A stretch of 64,000 bases of DNA from WJMT01 sp041686095 (GTDB lineage Bacteria > Acidobacteriota > Aminicenantia > Aminicenantales > Aminicenantaceae), in the NCBI GenBank assembly GCA_041686095.1, contig JAWLEN010000001.1:1-64000 (forward strand), written 5' to 3'. The notes beneath the pieces are model-generated. The model did no database searches and had not been told where the DNA came from. It saw only the letters and a list, made by a program, of their open reading frames with translations. Position 1 is the first letter of the stretch, and the number at the start of each line of letters is the position of its first letter. Positions 53,051 to 62,098 of the stretch are shown here, piece after piece. Both the position numbers and the translations under genes were made by a program.

Positions 53051-55465
53051 TCAAGGCTTTCCCAGGGAAACATCCTCTATGATCGGAATGAGCAATTCTC
53101 GTAATTCTTTATTCAAAGTATTATCCAAAAGCTCTATTGCGTAGGCTGTGGAATCTTTAGTTCCGCTCTTGATATTCTGATAAGCTTTCATCATGTCATC
53201 TTGAGAATAGATAAGACCGAGAAGTTTAAAAATATCGCTTAAAGAATTGGATAATTCTTTTTCTTCTTGCTCTCCTAACTCAGTATAAGTGAATTGCAGC
53301 TGAGAATGTTTTTTTATTTTTTTCAATACATAGGATTTAATAAACGGAACATCAAAATTTAAATCTGGTTCTTCTGAACAGATTTTATCCAGTGAGTCAA
53401 TGATATCATCTTCAAGTTCATCTGGGCCCTTTTTAAGATTTTTTATAAGGATATCTACAGCCTGCTGACTGCTCTCTTTGGATAAGATCCTAACTATACC
53501 TTTCTTGATCTGAATATCTGTACTCGAATCTTTGAGGCTTTTCTCCAAATAGGGGAGAGCTGTTTTTCCATATTTGGTTAAGGCTGTGATGGAATCCTCC
53601 GTGAGAGGGGGATTCCTCAGTTTTTCAATAAGAAGAGGTATAAATTCTTTTTTCTTCAATTTAGCAGCGCTTTCAATAGCGTATCTTGATATTTCGGGGG
53701 AATTGTCTTTAATGAGTGCAGGGAGTTTACTGACCAGCGGAGAATCTGGAGCCATAAGACCAATAGCTTTGGCCACCTCCATTTTCTCTATCTCTGTTTC
53801 CTTGCTTTTATCCATGACTCTATCTGTATATTTTTCCATCAATTCCTGGTAAGACTTAAGGGACATCACTTCATTGATATTTGTTTTAAGGTCTTTTTTT
53901 GTTTCTTTGTCCTCTGATATATAGGCCCAGGAACCTCCCTCTGCTCCAAAAAGAGCATCATAGGAAGAGGCTTTTGCTTCTTCTGTTTTTTCAGAAATGA
54001 TTTTTTCCAATTCCGGAGTTAATTTATCCTGTCGGATCAAATCAAAAACATGCATGGCATAGAGAATTTCACTTCTTTTTCGGCTCTCTAGAGTATCAAA
54101 CACCAATTTAGTGTAATCCAAATCCACGGTGTCAGAAACAGATTTTTCAGCGCGGTTCCATTTTCTTTGTATACTCTGTTTAATGACATTAAGATAGCCC
54201 CTATTTATTCTAAGGCTGATCAGAATCCATATGGCGATAAAAACAAGAGAGACAAGGCTTATAAACTTTACTTTAATTTCAAAATAGATAAATACAAGGG
54301 TCACCAAAGCGCCTATTCCCCTGGCAAAACGCTGTAGGAACATATCTATAAACACTTTGGCTTTATATCTGAGTTCAGGATCCACAGGAATATAGAGAAT
54401 TTCTCTGATCGACTGATTCACAGAATAGGAAAGGCTTTTATCACTTGCCTTGATAGCCGCACCAAAAAATATTATAGGAAAAAACAAGATTCCGATTGAC
54501 AAAAAGATAAGAATCAGAGGACAAAAAAGCAAAGCCCCTCTGACTCCCAAGTTTTTGATCAATTTCCCGGTAATAAAAATCTGAAACAGGAAAGCAAAAA
54601 CCATGACTCCGGCATTAAACAGTCCATAAAATGAAGCGAGATTACGTTCTCCTGTGATGTTATTATATACAATCGAGTTGAACTGAAAATCAATCAGCAA
54701 AGAAACAATAAAAGTGACAGAAACGATCAGAGCCATTAAATAAAGATAAGGATTATTCCTCACACAATCCCAACATGATTTAAAACTAATTTCAGAGGCT
54801 GGATTTATTTTTTCTTTTCTTTCAACAGTATCTTTTTTTTCTTCAGATAAATCATCTTTATAATTTTTAAAAATCAGGCTGGCTATAAAAAAACACAGGA
54901 GCAGCATAAAGGCTGATATCAAAAATAAATAGTTATAAAGAAAAGTACCCGCAGAAAATTTAGTTAAAAGACCTCCTAACAATCCACCCAAAATCCCTCC
55001 GCTTCCTATGAAGCCAATGATCTTTCTTATTTCTCTTGGATTAAACACCTCATTGGCTACCAGCCAGAATTGAGTCATGAGAACAGAAATCAAGATATTG
55101 ACCCATATCCAATTTGCTAAAGGAAACCATCTTAATTCTGATAGAAAAAGAAAATACAAAGCAATATTTATGAATGAAAAAAAGACAAGACTGGACAAGA
55201 TTAATTTTCTTTTCGCAATCTTAGCCTGAAATTTGGCGTGCAGGACCACCACGATTCCAGCAATCAAAGCGGTTAAAAGATAGGCATAAGGGAGATGATC
55301 TTTTCCCAGTTTGTCAATGAAGTCCGCATTTCTAACAGACTTCATTATGGTGAAAGGAGCTGTGATTAAAAAGAAATACAAAAAAAGATATATGGATAAT
55401 CTTCTTTTTTCTTGACCTATATTTATGAATCTAAATGTGAATTTTCTAAGCATATTTTCACTCAC
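53051..55465 (-). CDS. NTT-like (nucleotide transporter fold) protein with HEAT repeats
   Basis: An 804-residue membrane protein. Residues 20-440 form about 12 helices with similarity to the ATP/ADP translocase (Npt/Tlc) branch of the major facilitator superfamily: FTIMKSVRNADFIDKLG, FWLVANEVFNPREIRKIIG and SGGILGGLLGG. Residues 440-800 are soluble alpha-helical HEAT-like repeats (ALTKYGKTALPYLEKSLKD, SIDKICSEEPD). Free-living bacteria carry such HEAT-fused carriers with unknown substrates. Genes for STAS, CysC and Sat lie upstream on the same strand. Confidence 0.75.
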   Translation of the reverse strand: MSENMLRKFTFRFINIGQEKRRLSIYLFLYFFLITAPFTIMKSVRNADFIDKLGKDHLPYAYLLTALIAGIVVVLHAKFQAKIAKRKLILSSLVFFSFINIALYFLFLSELRWFPLANWIWVNILISVLMTQFWLVANEVFNPREIRKIIGFIGSGGILGGLLGGLLTKFSAGTFLYNYLFLISAFMLLLCFFIASLIFKNYKDDLSEEKKDTVERKEKINPASEISFKSCWDCVRNNPYLYLMALIVSVTFIVSLLIDFQFNSIVYNNITGERNLASFYGLFNAGVMVFAFLFQIFITGKLIKNLGVRGALLFCPLILIFLSIGILFFPIIFFGAAIKASDKSLSYSVNQSIREILYIPVDPELRYKAKVFIDMFLQRFARGIGALVTLVFIYFEIKVKFISLVSLVFIAIWILISLRINRGYLNVIKQSIQRKWNRAEKSVSDTVDLDYTKLVFDTLESRKRSEILYAMHVFDLIRQDKLTPELEKIISEKTEEAKASSYDALFGAEGGSWAYISEDKETKKDLKTNINEVMSLKSYQELMEKYTDRVMDKSKETEIEKMEVAKAIGLMAPDSPLVSKLPALIKDNSPEISRYAIESAAKLKKKEFIPLLIEKLRNPPLTEDSITALTKYGKTALPYLEKSLKDSSTDIQIKKGIVRILSKESSQQAVDILIKNLKKGPDELEDDIIDSLDKICSEEPDLNFDVPFIKSYVLKKIKKHSQLQFTYTELGEQEEKELSNSLSDIFKLLGLIYSQDDMMKAYQNIKSGTKDSTAYAIELLDNTLNKELRELLIPIIEDVSLGKP

Positions 55466-55488
55466 AGATGCCGATTAAAAGAATGCGG

Positions 55489-55836
55489 TTATCCTTTTGA
55501 AAAGCTTTCCAATGCTTTTTGTTCATCACTAAATATATCTAAGACTTTTGATAACATAGTGACTTGGAATACAAGAGAAAGCTTTTTCGATATATTTGTG
55601 AGTTTTAAACTTCCCCCTACGTTTTGAGTTGAGATATAACTGGCAAGTATTTCACCCACCCCGAAACTGTCAATAAATTCCACTTTTTCCAAATTTAGAA
55701 GAAATTTTCTTTTGTTTTGATCAAGATGATCTTTAATCATTTGATGCAGAGTAACGTCAGAGGCTTCAGATCTTCTGATCTCTCCTTTGACATCCAATAT
55801 GGTGACTTCTTGTTTCTCTCTGATGTTTATTTTCAT
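55489..55836 (-). CDS. STAS-domain anti-sigma factor antagonist
   Basis: A 115-residue STAS protein (SpoIIAA/RsbV type). VTILDVKGEIRRSEASDV is strand 1, and the phosphorylatable serine is in FIDSFGVGEI. It would be phosphorylated by an RsbW-type kinase and control a sigma factor or other partner. A candidate kinase lies at 57795-58196, beyond cysC and sat. Confidence 0.88.
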   Translation of the reverse strand: MKINIREKQEVTILDVKGEIRRSEASDVTLHQMIKDHLDQNKRKFLLNLEKVEFIDSFGVGEILASYISTQNVGGSLKLTNISKKLSLVFQVTMLSKVLDIFSDEQKALESFSKG

Positions 55837-55898
55837 CTTTTCATCTATAAGCTTTTATCAAAACAATAGTTATAAGTCAATATTTTAACATTCTCTTT

Positions 55899-56504
55899 TT
55901 ATATTAACTCTTTATCTTTTAAGAATTTATAAATAATCTTTGTGCTTTCTTTGATGCTGTATTTTGACGTATCTATGATAATTTCAGGATAGAAAGGTTC
56001 TTCATAAGGAGCAGATATCCCCGTGAATTCCTTGATCTCTCCTTTTCTTGCTTTTTTATAAAGTCCTTTGGGATCTCTTTTCTCAGCAATTTTTAGGGGA
56101 ACTTTTAAAAAAACTTCAATAAATTTACCTTTTTCCAAAAGCGCACGGGCTTTATCTCTGTCCCTGCGGTAAGGAGATATAAAAGCAGTCATGGTGATGA
56201 TACCAGTCTCAGAAAAAAGTTTAGCTACCTCTCCTATACGCCTAATATTCTCTTCTCTATCTTCTGGAGAAAATCCTAGATTTTTGTTTAATCCGTGGCG
56301 GATATTGTCTCCATCCAGAACGACAGATAGTTTTCTTTCATAAAAAAGTTTTTTTTCCAAGGCATGGGCCAGTGTTGATTTTCCGGATCCAGACAATCCT
56401 GTGAACCAGATAACAATTCCTTTCTGATTGAGGAGCTTATTTCTATCTTCTCTGGTGACATCGCCTTTGTGCCAGGTAATATTGGTTGCTTTTTGAACGG
56501 TCAT
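55899..56504 (-). CDS. cysC: Adenylylsulfate kinase
   Basis: Phosphorylates APS to PAPS. P-loop GLSGSGKST, the DGDNIRHGLNKNLGFSPEDR substrate segment, FISPYRRDRDKARALL and FTGISAPYEEP are all typical. The frame opens at 56558 inside sat, but GGAG before ATG 56504 (MTVQKATNITWHKG) marks the likely start, about 201 residues. It directly follows sat. No APS or PAPS reductase or sulfite reductase is in the window, so PAPS may serve sulfation rather than cysteine synthesis. Confidence 0.93.
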   Translation of the reverse strand: MTVQKATNITWHKGDVTREDRNKLLNQKGIVIWFTGLSGSGKSTLAHALEKKLFYERKLSVVLDGDNIRHGLNKNLGFSPEDREENIRRIGEVAKLFSETGIITMTAFISPYRRDRDKARALLEKGKFIEVFLKVPLKIAEKRDPKGLYKKARKGEIKEFTGISAPYEEPFYPEIIIDTSKYSIKESTKIIYKFLKDKELI

Positions 56505-56523
56505 GGTGTTCTCCATTTGTATC

Positions 56524-57702
56524 TCACTTTGAATGCCCAGATTTTTTGTAGTAATCAATCAAAATTTGAGCCACTTCGGGCCGGGTGAATTCTTTAGGCG
56601 GCATCTGGCCTTTTGAAAGCATTTCTCTTACTTTGGTGCCGCTTATAAGAACTCGATATTTTTTATCATGGGAGCAGGTCTTCATGGATGCCATTCCATC
56701 ACATTTATGACACCAAAAAGTCCAGTCAATATTAAGAGGCTGAATTTTCAGTTCTCCGGGTTTTATTTGAGTGAATATTTTCTGAGCATCAAAAGGACCA
56801 TAATAATTTCCCACCCCTGCATGGTCTCTTCCTATAATGAGATGAGTACATCCATAATTCTGCCTGAATATGGCATGAAGCAGAGCTTCCCTGGGACCTC
56901 CATACCTCATCTCCATGGGATATACTTTGAGAACCACTCGTTCCTTAGGGTAATAATTTTTAAGAAGGACTTCATAACACTTCATCCTTATATCAGCAGG
57001 TATATCATCTGCTTTTAACTTTCCTACTAGAGGATGAATCAAAATCCCATCAGTCAATTCAAGAGCGATTTTTGTGCAGTATTCATGACTTCTATGAATG
57101 GGATTTCTGGTCTGAAAAGCAGAGATTGTTGACCATCCCTTTTTTAAAAATATTTCCCTTGTTTCGGCAGGTCGAGCATAATAAGATCCATATAATTCAG
57201 GATAAGGACCCTCACTCAGAGCTTTCACGGGTCCTCCGAGGAGAACCTCATGTTGTTGAAATACTTTTTTTACGCCTGGATGAGCCTCATCTTTGGTGAA
57301 AAAAACCTGCTTAGCTTCATATTCCTTATCATAGCTGTACTTATCTTCAACCTTCATAAGACCCATTAAGTTGCTGCTTTCATCATCTATGAGCGCGATT
57401 TCTTCTCCTAAAGTAATATGATCAGCTTGTTGCTTGGTGACAGACAAAGTGATAGGAATAGGCCAAAGAGTCCCGTCAGATAAATGCATATTATCCATAA
57501 CTTCTTTATAGTCTTGTTCTTTCATAAAGCCGTACAGGGGACTGAATGCGCCTATGGCCATCATAATAAGATCTGACGTCTCACGGGAGGATAGCCTTAC
57601 CTCGGTAAGAGTCTCTGCTTTTTTTTTGTATTCTTCTGATTGTTTTCCTTTAACCAGAAGAGGCCGAAGTTTTCCCCTATGAGGAGAGATAAGTTGACTC
57701 AT
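56524..57702 (-). CDS. sat: Sulfate adenylyltransferase
   Basis: Joins sulfate and ATP to form APS. A 392-residue single-domain enzyme with FQTRNPIHRSHEY (active-site QTRNPxH), LLHAIFRQNYGCTHLIIGRDHAG and SGTKVREML. It carries a zinc-type cysteine/His cluster (CHKCDGMASMKTC), seen in bacterial and archaeal single-domain forms. AGGAG precedes the ATG. It heads a sat-cysC unit. Confidence 0.94.
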   Translation of the reverse strand: MSQLISPHRGKLRPLLVKGKQSEEYKKKAETLTEVRLSSRETSDLIMMAIGAFSPLYGFMKEQDYKEVMDNMHLSDGTLWPIPITLSVTKQQADHITLGEEIALIDDESSNLMGLMKVEDKYSYDKEYEAKQVFFTKDEAHPGVKKVFQQHEVLLGGPVKALSEGPYPELYGSYYARPAETREIFLKKGWSTISAFQTRNPIHRSHEYCTKIALELTDGILIHPLVGKLKADDIPADIRMKCYEVLLKNYYPKERVVLKVYPMEMRYGGPREALLHAIFRQNYGCTHLIIGRDHAGVGNYYGPFDAQKIFTQIKPGELKIQPLNIDWTFWCHKCDGMASMKTCSHDKKYRVLISGTKVREMLSKGQMPPKEFTRPEVAQILIDYYKKSGHSK

Positions 57703-57724
57703 GTCATTTTTCTCCTATAACTAT

Positions 57725-57754
57725 CAACCTGAACTCATGAATAATCCATGTTAA
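57725..57754. repeat. Smallest AACCTG-family remnant (30 bp)
   Basis: CAACCTGAACTC and ATGAATAATCCATGTTAA are the two element ends fused back to back with no interior. It lies in the leader region of sat, where it may contribute promoter sequence. Confidence 0.4.
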
Positions 57755-57794
57755 TATTTTTTTGTTTCAACCGCCTGTATATAGATCCACGAGA

Positions 57795-58196
57795 TTAAAA
57801 AGACTTGCTCATAAGAAGAATATTTTGATTTTTTTTTCGTTGGTATTCAACACTGTTCATAAGGCTCCTTATGAGAAAAACACCTAAGCCTCCTTTTTTT
57901 TCCTTGTCTATTATTTCTGATATATTGGGTTTTTTAATGCTTCTGGGATCAAAAGGAATCCCGTCATCCTTTATCTCAAAAAAAACTTTATTTTTTTCTA
58001 TCCAGCTTTTTAGATAGATAGTGCCTTTGTTTTTTGGATAAGCATACTTAATGATATTGATACATACTTCTACCAGGGACAGGTCCATAATATAGTAGTC
58101 TTTCTCAGACACATCTTTTTCCTTAAGAATTTCCTTTAAAAAAGACCGGACTTTTTTAAGTTCCGACAAATCGCTTTTAACTTTCAAAGTTTTCAT
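57795..58196 (-). CDS. RsbW-like anti-sigma histidine-kinase-fold ATPase
   Basis: A 133-residue GHKL ATP-binding protein. The N box is MDLSLVEVCINIIKYAYP (Glu, Asn, Lys), the G1 box is EIKDDGIPFDP and the G2 box is GLGVFLIRSLM. Such kinases hold sigma factors and phosphorylate STAS antagonists. It is alone on its transcript or leads into sat, and the STAS gene 2 kb downstream on the same strand is a natural partner. No sigma factor is present. Confidence 0.87.
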   Translation of the reverse strand: MKTLKVKSDLSELKKVRSFLKEILKEKDVSEKDYYIMDLSLVEVCINIIKYAYPKNKGTIYLKSWIEKNKVFFEIKDDGIPFDPRSIKKPNISEIIDKEKKGGLGVFLIRSLMNSVEYQRKKNQNILLMSKSF

Positions 58197-58267
58197 GATA
58201 TTCAGGCTTTATCTTTTATCATGAAAATTGTCTTAATTCAACCTGCTCATCCAAGAATCTCTTATGC

Positions 58268-58416
58268 AGTTTAATTCGGAAGTATTTCTAAAAACCGTGA
58301 TACAGGTGATGAATAATATTTATTAAAGGGAATCGATCGGGTGACGAATCCCTTGCCCTTCCCCTTATCTGTCAAGTAAACTCTATCACGTTTTTTAGAA
58401 ATACTTCCAGTTTAAT
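58268..58416. mobile_element. 133-bp inverted-repeat element with 8-bp target duplication
   Basis: Arms 58278-58302 and 58384-58408 (GGAAGTATTTCTAAAAA, then CGTGATA) match at 24 of 25 positions when inverted. AGTTTAAT flanks both sides directly (58268-58275 and 58409-58416), as expected for a target duplication. No open frame is inside; the centre has a small GGGAATC/GAATCCC hairpin. It looks like a non-autonomous transposon (MITE) unrelated to the AACCTG family. The rest of the 363-base gap before metK holds only the small remnant at 58476. Confidence 0.7.
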
Positions 58417-58475
58417 CCCTATAATTGAAATAATATTCTTAATATGATAATGTCTTTATTTATTCCAGCCTTTTA

Positions 58476-58523
58476 TTACCTGGATAATTCATAAATAGAT
58501 TTTTTTATGGGTCATCCAGATTT
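58476..58523. repeat. Minimal AACCTG-family remnant before metK
   Basis: TTACCTGGATAATTCATAA and, in inverse orientation, AATCTGGATGACCCATAAAAAAA enclose about six bases, resembling the two element ends without interior. It lies 37 bases before the metK start. Confidence 0.4.
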
Positions 58524-58559
58524 ACAACTGGATTGATACCAGAAAGGAGTATCATAATT

Positions 58560-59720
58560 ATGAGTAAAGACGGAATACATCTTTTCACTTCTGAATCTGT
58601 AACTGAAGGCCATCCAGATAAAATTTGCGATCAAGTTTCTGATGCCATCCTGGATGATCTGATCAAAAAGGACCCTAAGAGCCGGGTTGCCTGCGAGACA
58701 CTTGTGACAACCGGGATGGTGATCATAGCCGGAGAAATAACAAGCGAAGCCTACTGCGACTTCCAGCAAGTGGTCAGAGATACAGTCAACGAGATCGGAT
58801 ACAACAGCTCAAAATATGGATTTGATTATGAGACCTGCGGGGTGATGTCTTCTATACATGAGCAGTCTTCTGATATTGCCAGAGGGGTGGATGAAAGCAA
58901 AAAACGGGAACAGGGAGCTGGAGACCAGGGATTGATGTTTGGATATGCTTGCAGTGAAACCAAAGAACTGATGCCCCTTCCTATTATGCTGGCTCATAAA
59001 CTAGTCAAAAGACTGACTCAGGTAAGGCGCGAAGCAATATTGGATTACATACGTCCTGACGGAAAGTCTCAGGTCACAGTAGAATATGATGGAGACACCC
59101 CTAAAAGAATCGATGCTGTGGTTATTTCTGCCCAGCATGAACCCAATGTAAAAATGAAAGATCTACGAGCTGATGTTGAAAATAAAGTTATCCGTGAAGT
59201 CATCTCTGAAGATATGCTGGATAAAAATACAAAATTTTATATCAATCCCACAGGCCGATTTGAGCAGGGTGGACCGTTTGCAGACACTGGAGTGACCGGC
59301 CGTAAAATCATTGTGGATACCTACGGCGGCATCGGAAGTCATGGAGGAGGGTGTTTTTCAGGAAAAGATCCATCAAAAGTAGACCGGTCCGGTTCTTATA
59401 TGGCCCGCTACATCGCAAAAAATTTAGTGGCTGCTGGAATTGTTGATAAAATCGAAGTTCAGATTGCCTATGCCATTGGAGTTGCTGAACCCGTTTCCAT
59501 CATGGTTGATTCCTTTGGAACATCAGATGTCCAAGAAGATAAAATAAAAGAACTCATCAGGGCGCATTTCGAACTCAAACCCAAAGGAATGATCAGCACC
59601 TTAAATCTTTTGAATCCGATCTATAAAAAAACAGCTGCCTACGGTCACTTTGGGCGAAACATATTCCCATGGGAAAAGACTGATAAGGCAGAAGCACTGA
59701 AAAAAGATGCCGGACTTTAA
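58560..59720 (+). CDS. metK: S-adenosylmethionine synthetase
   Basis: Makes S-adenosylmethionine from methionine and ATP. 386 residues from ATG 58560, supported by AAAGGAG ten bases ahead; the frame itself opens at 58533. FTSESVTEGHPDKICDQVSDAILD, GAGDQGLMFGYA (ATP site) and GGCFSGKDPSKVDRSGSYMAR are hallmarks. No SAM riboswitch is recognised upstream; that region is filled by two repeats. ahcY, which clears the methylation product, lies downstream. Confidence 0.96.
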   Translation: MSKDGIHLFTSESVTEGHPDKICDQVSDAILDDLIKKDPKSRVACETLVTTGMVIIAGEITSEAYCDFQQVVRDTVNEIGYNSSKYGFDYETCGVMSSIHEQSSDIARGVDESKKREQGAGDQGLMFGYACSETKELMPLPIMLAHKLVKRLTQVRREAILDYIRPDGKSQVTVEYDGDTPKRIDAVVISAQHEPNVKMKDLRADVENKVIREVISEDMLDKNTKFYINPTGRFEQGGPFADTGVTGRKIIVDTYGGIGSHGGGCFSGKDPSKVDRSGSYMARYIAKNLVAAGIVDKIEVQIAYAIGVAEPVSIMVDSFGTSDVQEDKIKELIRAHFELKPKGMISTLNLLNPIYKKTAAYGHFGRNIFPWEKTDKAEALKKDAGL

Positions 59721-59735
59721 TTTTTTCGATATTGA

Positions 59736-59996
59736 TTAACCTGACCTATTCATAAAAAAATGGCGATGTTTTTATTATCAATTTATTTTCAGCGATATAC
59801 AAGGTTTTTTCAAAAATGACGATTGAAACTATTTTCCTGTTTAGGTATTTTATTTTAATCGCCATTTTTTTACCATTGAGGCGAGCCGATCTCACTGCAT
59901 CTGCTTCGTTACAGGGCATTCGTAGTGAAGGACCACGACTTCATACCCTGTGCCTTGCATCTGCAGCAACCTCGACTCGTGAATAATCCAGGTTAA
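59736..59996. repeat. AACCTG-family modular element, copy A
   Basis: A 261-base element between metK and ahcY. Ends are TTAACCTGACCTATTCATAA and GACTCGTGAATAATCCAGG followed by TTAA, so TTAA occurs at both borders. The IR module (AAAAAAATGGCGAT 59754-59767 with ATCGCCATTTTTTT 59858-59871) comes first, then the GCATCTGC/CAGGGCATTCG module. It is copy B in reverse, with few differences. It fills most of the 326-base gap; the remaining 50 bases lead to the ahcY ribosome site (AAGAGGAG). Confidence 0.85.
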
Positions 59997-60046
59997 ATAA
60001 AAAGATTTGTTATATAAACAGAAATAATAAACAAGAGGAGTATCCA

Positions 60047-61303
60047 ATGAATTATGACGTCAAAGATTTAAGCCTTGCCGAAAAGGGCCAACTGCGTATG
60101 GAATGGGCAGCAAGATTTATGCCCGTTCTTGCAGACATAAAAGAGAAATTCAGGAAAGAGAAACCTCTGGATGGGGTAAGAATATCTGCCTGTCTTCACG
60201 TAACCAGTGAGACAGCTAATCTTATGGAAACTTTGAAAGAGGGAGGAGCCAAAGTTGTTTTAACCGCTTCCAATCCATTAAGCACCCAAGATGATATAGC
60301 AGCTGCCTTGGTCAAGAAGCATGAAATCTCTGTTTTTTCTATAAAAGGGGAGGACAATGAAACCTATTATAAACACATCAATCAGGCATTAGATAATAAA
60401 CCTCAAATCACAATGGATGACGGAGCAGACCTGGTAAGCACTATCCATTCCCAAAGAAAAGAACTCCTCCGGAATATTATAGGAGGAACTGAAGAAACCA
60501 CTACTGGGGTTATCCGCTTAAAAAGCATGGCTGCGCAAAAAGTTTTGAATTATCCAATTATTGCAGTCAACGATGCCAAAACAAAACATCTGTTTGATAA
60601 CAGATATGGGACCGGTCAAAGCACTATTGACGGAATATTAAGGTCTACCAATATACTGATTGCCGGGACCAATTTTGTTGTTTGTGGCTATGGGTGGTGT
60701 GGCAGAGGAGTCTCCTTAAGAGCTAAAGGAGCCGGAGCTAAGGTCATTATATGCGAAGTGGAACCACTTAAAGCTTTAGAAGCGGTCATGGATGGATTTC
60801 AGGTCATGCCTTTGGAAAAAGCAGCTGAGATCGGAGATTTGTTTGTGACTGTGACTGGAGATAAAAACGTTCTGTCAACCCAGCACTTTGAGAAAATGAA
60901 AGATGGAGCCATTGTGGCTAATTCAGGACATTTCAACGTTGAGATCGACATACCAGCTCTTAATAAAATGTCCAAAGGAAAAAGAGACATCAGAAAGTTT
61001 GTGGAAGAATTTACCCTTAAAAACGGAAGAAAAGTCTTTCTTCTTGCCAACGGACGCCTTTTAAATCTCTCTGCAGCCGAAGGCCATCCAGCTTCTGTTA
61101 TGGATATGAGTTTTGCCAATCAGGCCTTGAGCGCTGTCCATCTTTATAAGGAAGGAAATGTCCTTCAGAAAAAAGTATATCCAGTGCCTTTAGAAATTGA
61201 TGAGGACATTGCTTTGAGAAAATTAAAGTCCATGGGTGTTCAAATAGACAGCTTAACTGAGGAACAAAAAAAGTATCTGGCGGGATGGGAAGAAGGAACC
61301 TGA
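60047..61303 (+). CDS. ahcY: Adenosylhomocysteinase
   Basis: Splits S-adenosylhomocysteine into adenosine and homocysteine, using bound NAD. 418 residues. SACLHVTSETANLMETL, DDGADLVS, VNDAKTKHLFDNRYGTGQST and the NAD fold VVCGYGWCGRGVSLRAKGAGA are all present. The C terminus is a few residues shorter than the long forms ending in KYRY; it ends EEQKKYLAGWEEGT. It completes the methyl cycle with metK. Confidence 0.95.
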   Translation: MNYDVKDLSLAEKGQLRMEWAARFMPVLADIKEKFRKEKPLDGVRISACLHVTSETANLMETLKEGGAKVVLTASNPLSTQDDIAAALVKKHEISVFSIKGEDNETYYKHINQALDNKPQITMDDGADLVSTIHSQRKELLRNIIGGTEETTTGVIRLKSMAAQKVLNYPIIAVNDAKTKHLFDNRYGTGQSTIDGILRSTNILIAGTNFVVCGYGWCGRGVSLRAKGAGAKVIICEVEPLKALEAVMDGFQVMPLEKAAEIGDLFVTVTGDKNVLSTQHFEKMKDGAIVANSGHFNVEIDIPALNKMSKGKRDIRKFVEEFTLKNGRKVFLLANGRLLNLSAAEGHPASVMDMSFANQALSAVHLYKEGNVLQKKVYPVPLEIDEDIALRKLKSMGVQIDSLTEEQKKYLAGWEEGT

Positions 61304-61307
61304 TCCC

Positions 61308-62081
61308 TCAGTGTTTTTTGTTCTCTTCAATAATATCAAGATATTTATCAATATTTTTCTTCATCTCAGGGTCCTGGACTTTGGGCTTGATCTCAAGCAG
61401 AACTTTTTCTGCCTCTTCATAATCGCCTTTTTTTAAATAAGCCCCTGCTAAATTAAACTTGATATTTATTTCATCTGGAGAAAGCTTGATTGCCTTTTGG
61501 TAATAGTCTATGGCTTCTTCGTATCTTTCAAATTCTTCACAAATTACAGCATAAAGATTCAAAGACATAACAAGATTGTTATTCATTTCAATGGACTTCT
61601 TTATATATTCATAAGCCTTCTCTTTTTCCTTCTTAATCAAATAAAGACGGGCCAAGTTATAATAAGGAAGTTCCCGAGAGTGATAATTTTCATTTCGAGC
61701 TGCTTTAAGAAACTCCTGCTCAGCTTTATCCAGAAATCCCATTTCTTGATACACAGATCCTAAATAGTTATGGGCTTCTGATAAAGTGGGATCCAGGCTC
61801 AAGGCTTTTTTGTAATATTTTTCAGATTCCTTTAAATTTCCCTGCAACGAATGAGCCAGTCCCATCCCTATTAAAGTTAGGGTATTATCAGGATCCAAAG
61901 AAAGTGATTTGTTGAGATATTCCAAAGCCTTTTCTGGCTGATCATTATTGATATAAAAAATACCAAGGTTGTATTGATAATGAGGATCTTTTTCTCTCTG
62001 CCTTTGTATTTTTTCCTGAGTCGAAACACAGGTTATCAGAGAAGCGCAAATCAAAAGAATAACGACTGGTTTTATTTTCAT
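61308..62081 (-). CDS. TPR-repeat lipoprotein
   Basis: A 257-residue lipoprotein (signal ending ASLITC, Cys18) with about six tetratricopeptide repeats, for example YNLGIFYINNDQPEKALEYL, AHNYLGSVYQEMGFLDKAEQ and KFNLAGAYLKKGDYEEAEKV. Such proteins scaffold envelope assemblies, similar to PilW/NlpI-type factors. Specific partner unknown. It lies downstream of gpsA, 17 bases after its end, on the same strand. Confidence 0.85.
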   Translation of the reverse strand: MKIKPVVILLICASLITCVSTQEKIQRQREKDPHYQYNLGIFYINNDQPEKALEYLNKSLSLDPDNTLTLIGMGLAHSLQGNLKESEKYYKKALSLDPTLSEAHNYLGSVYQEMGFLDKAEQEFLKAARNENYHSRELPYYNLARLYLIKKEKEKAYEYIKKSIEMNNNLVMSLNLYAVICEEFERYEEAIDYYQKAIKLSPDEINIKFNLAGAYLKKGDYEEAEKVLLEIKPKVQDPEMKKNIDKYLDIIEENKKH

Positions 62082-62098
62082 TTATATTTCCCCCATAT

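Noticed and set aside
58197..58559. SAM riboswitch upstream of metK
   Set aside because: The strong pairing found here is an inverted-repeat element with target duplication, and no SAM-I, II or III core motif is visible.
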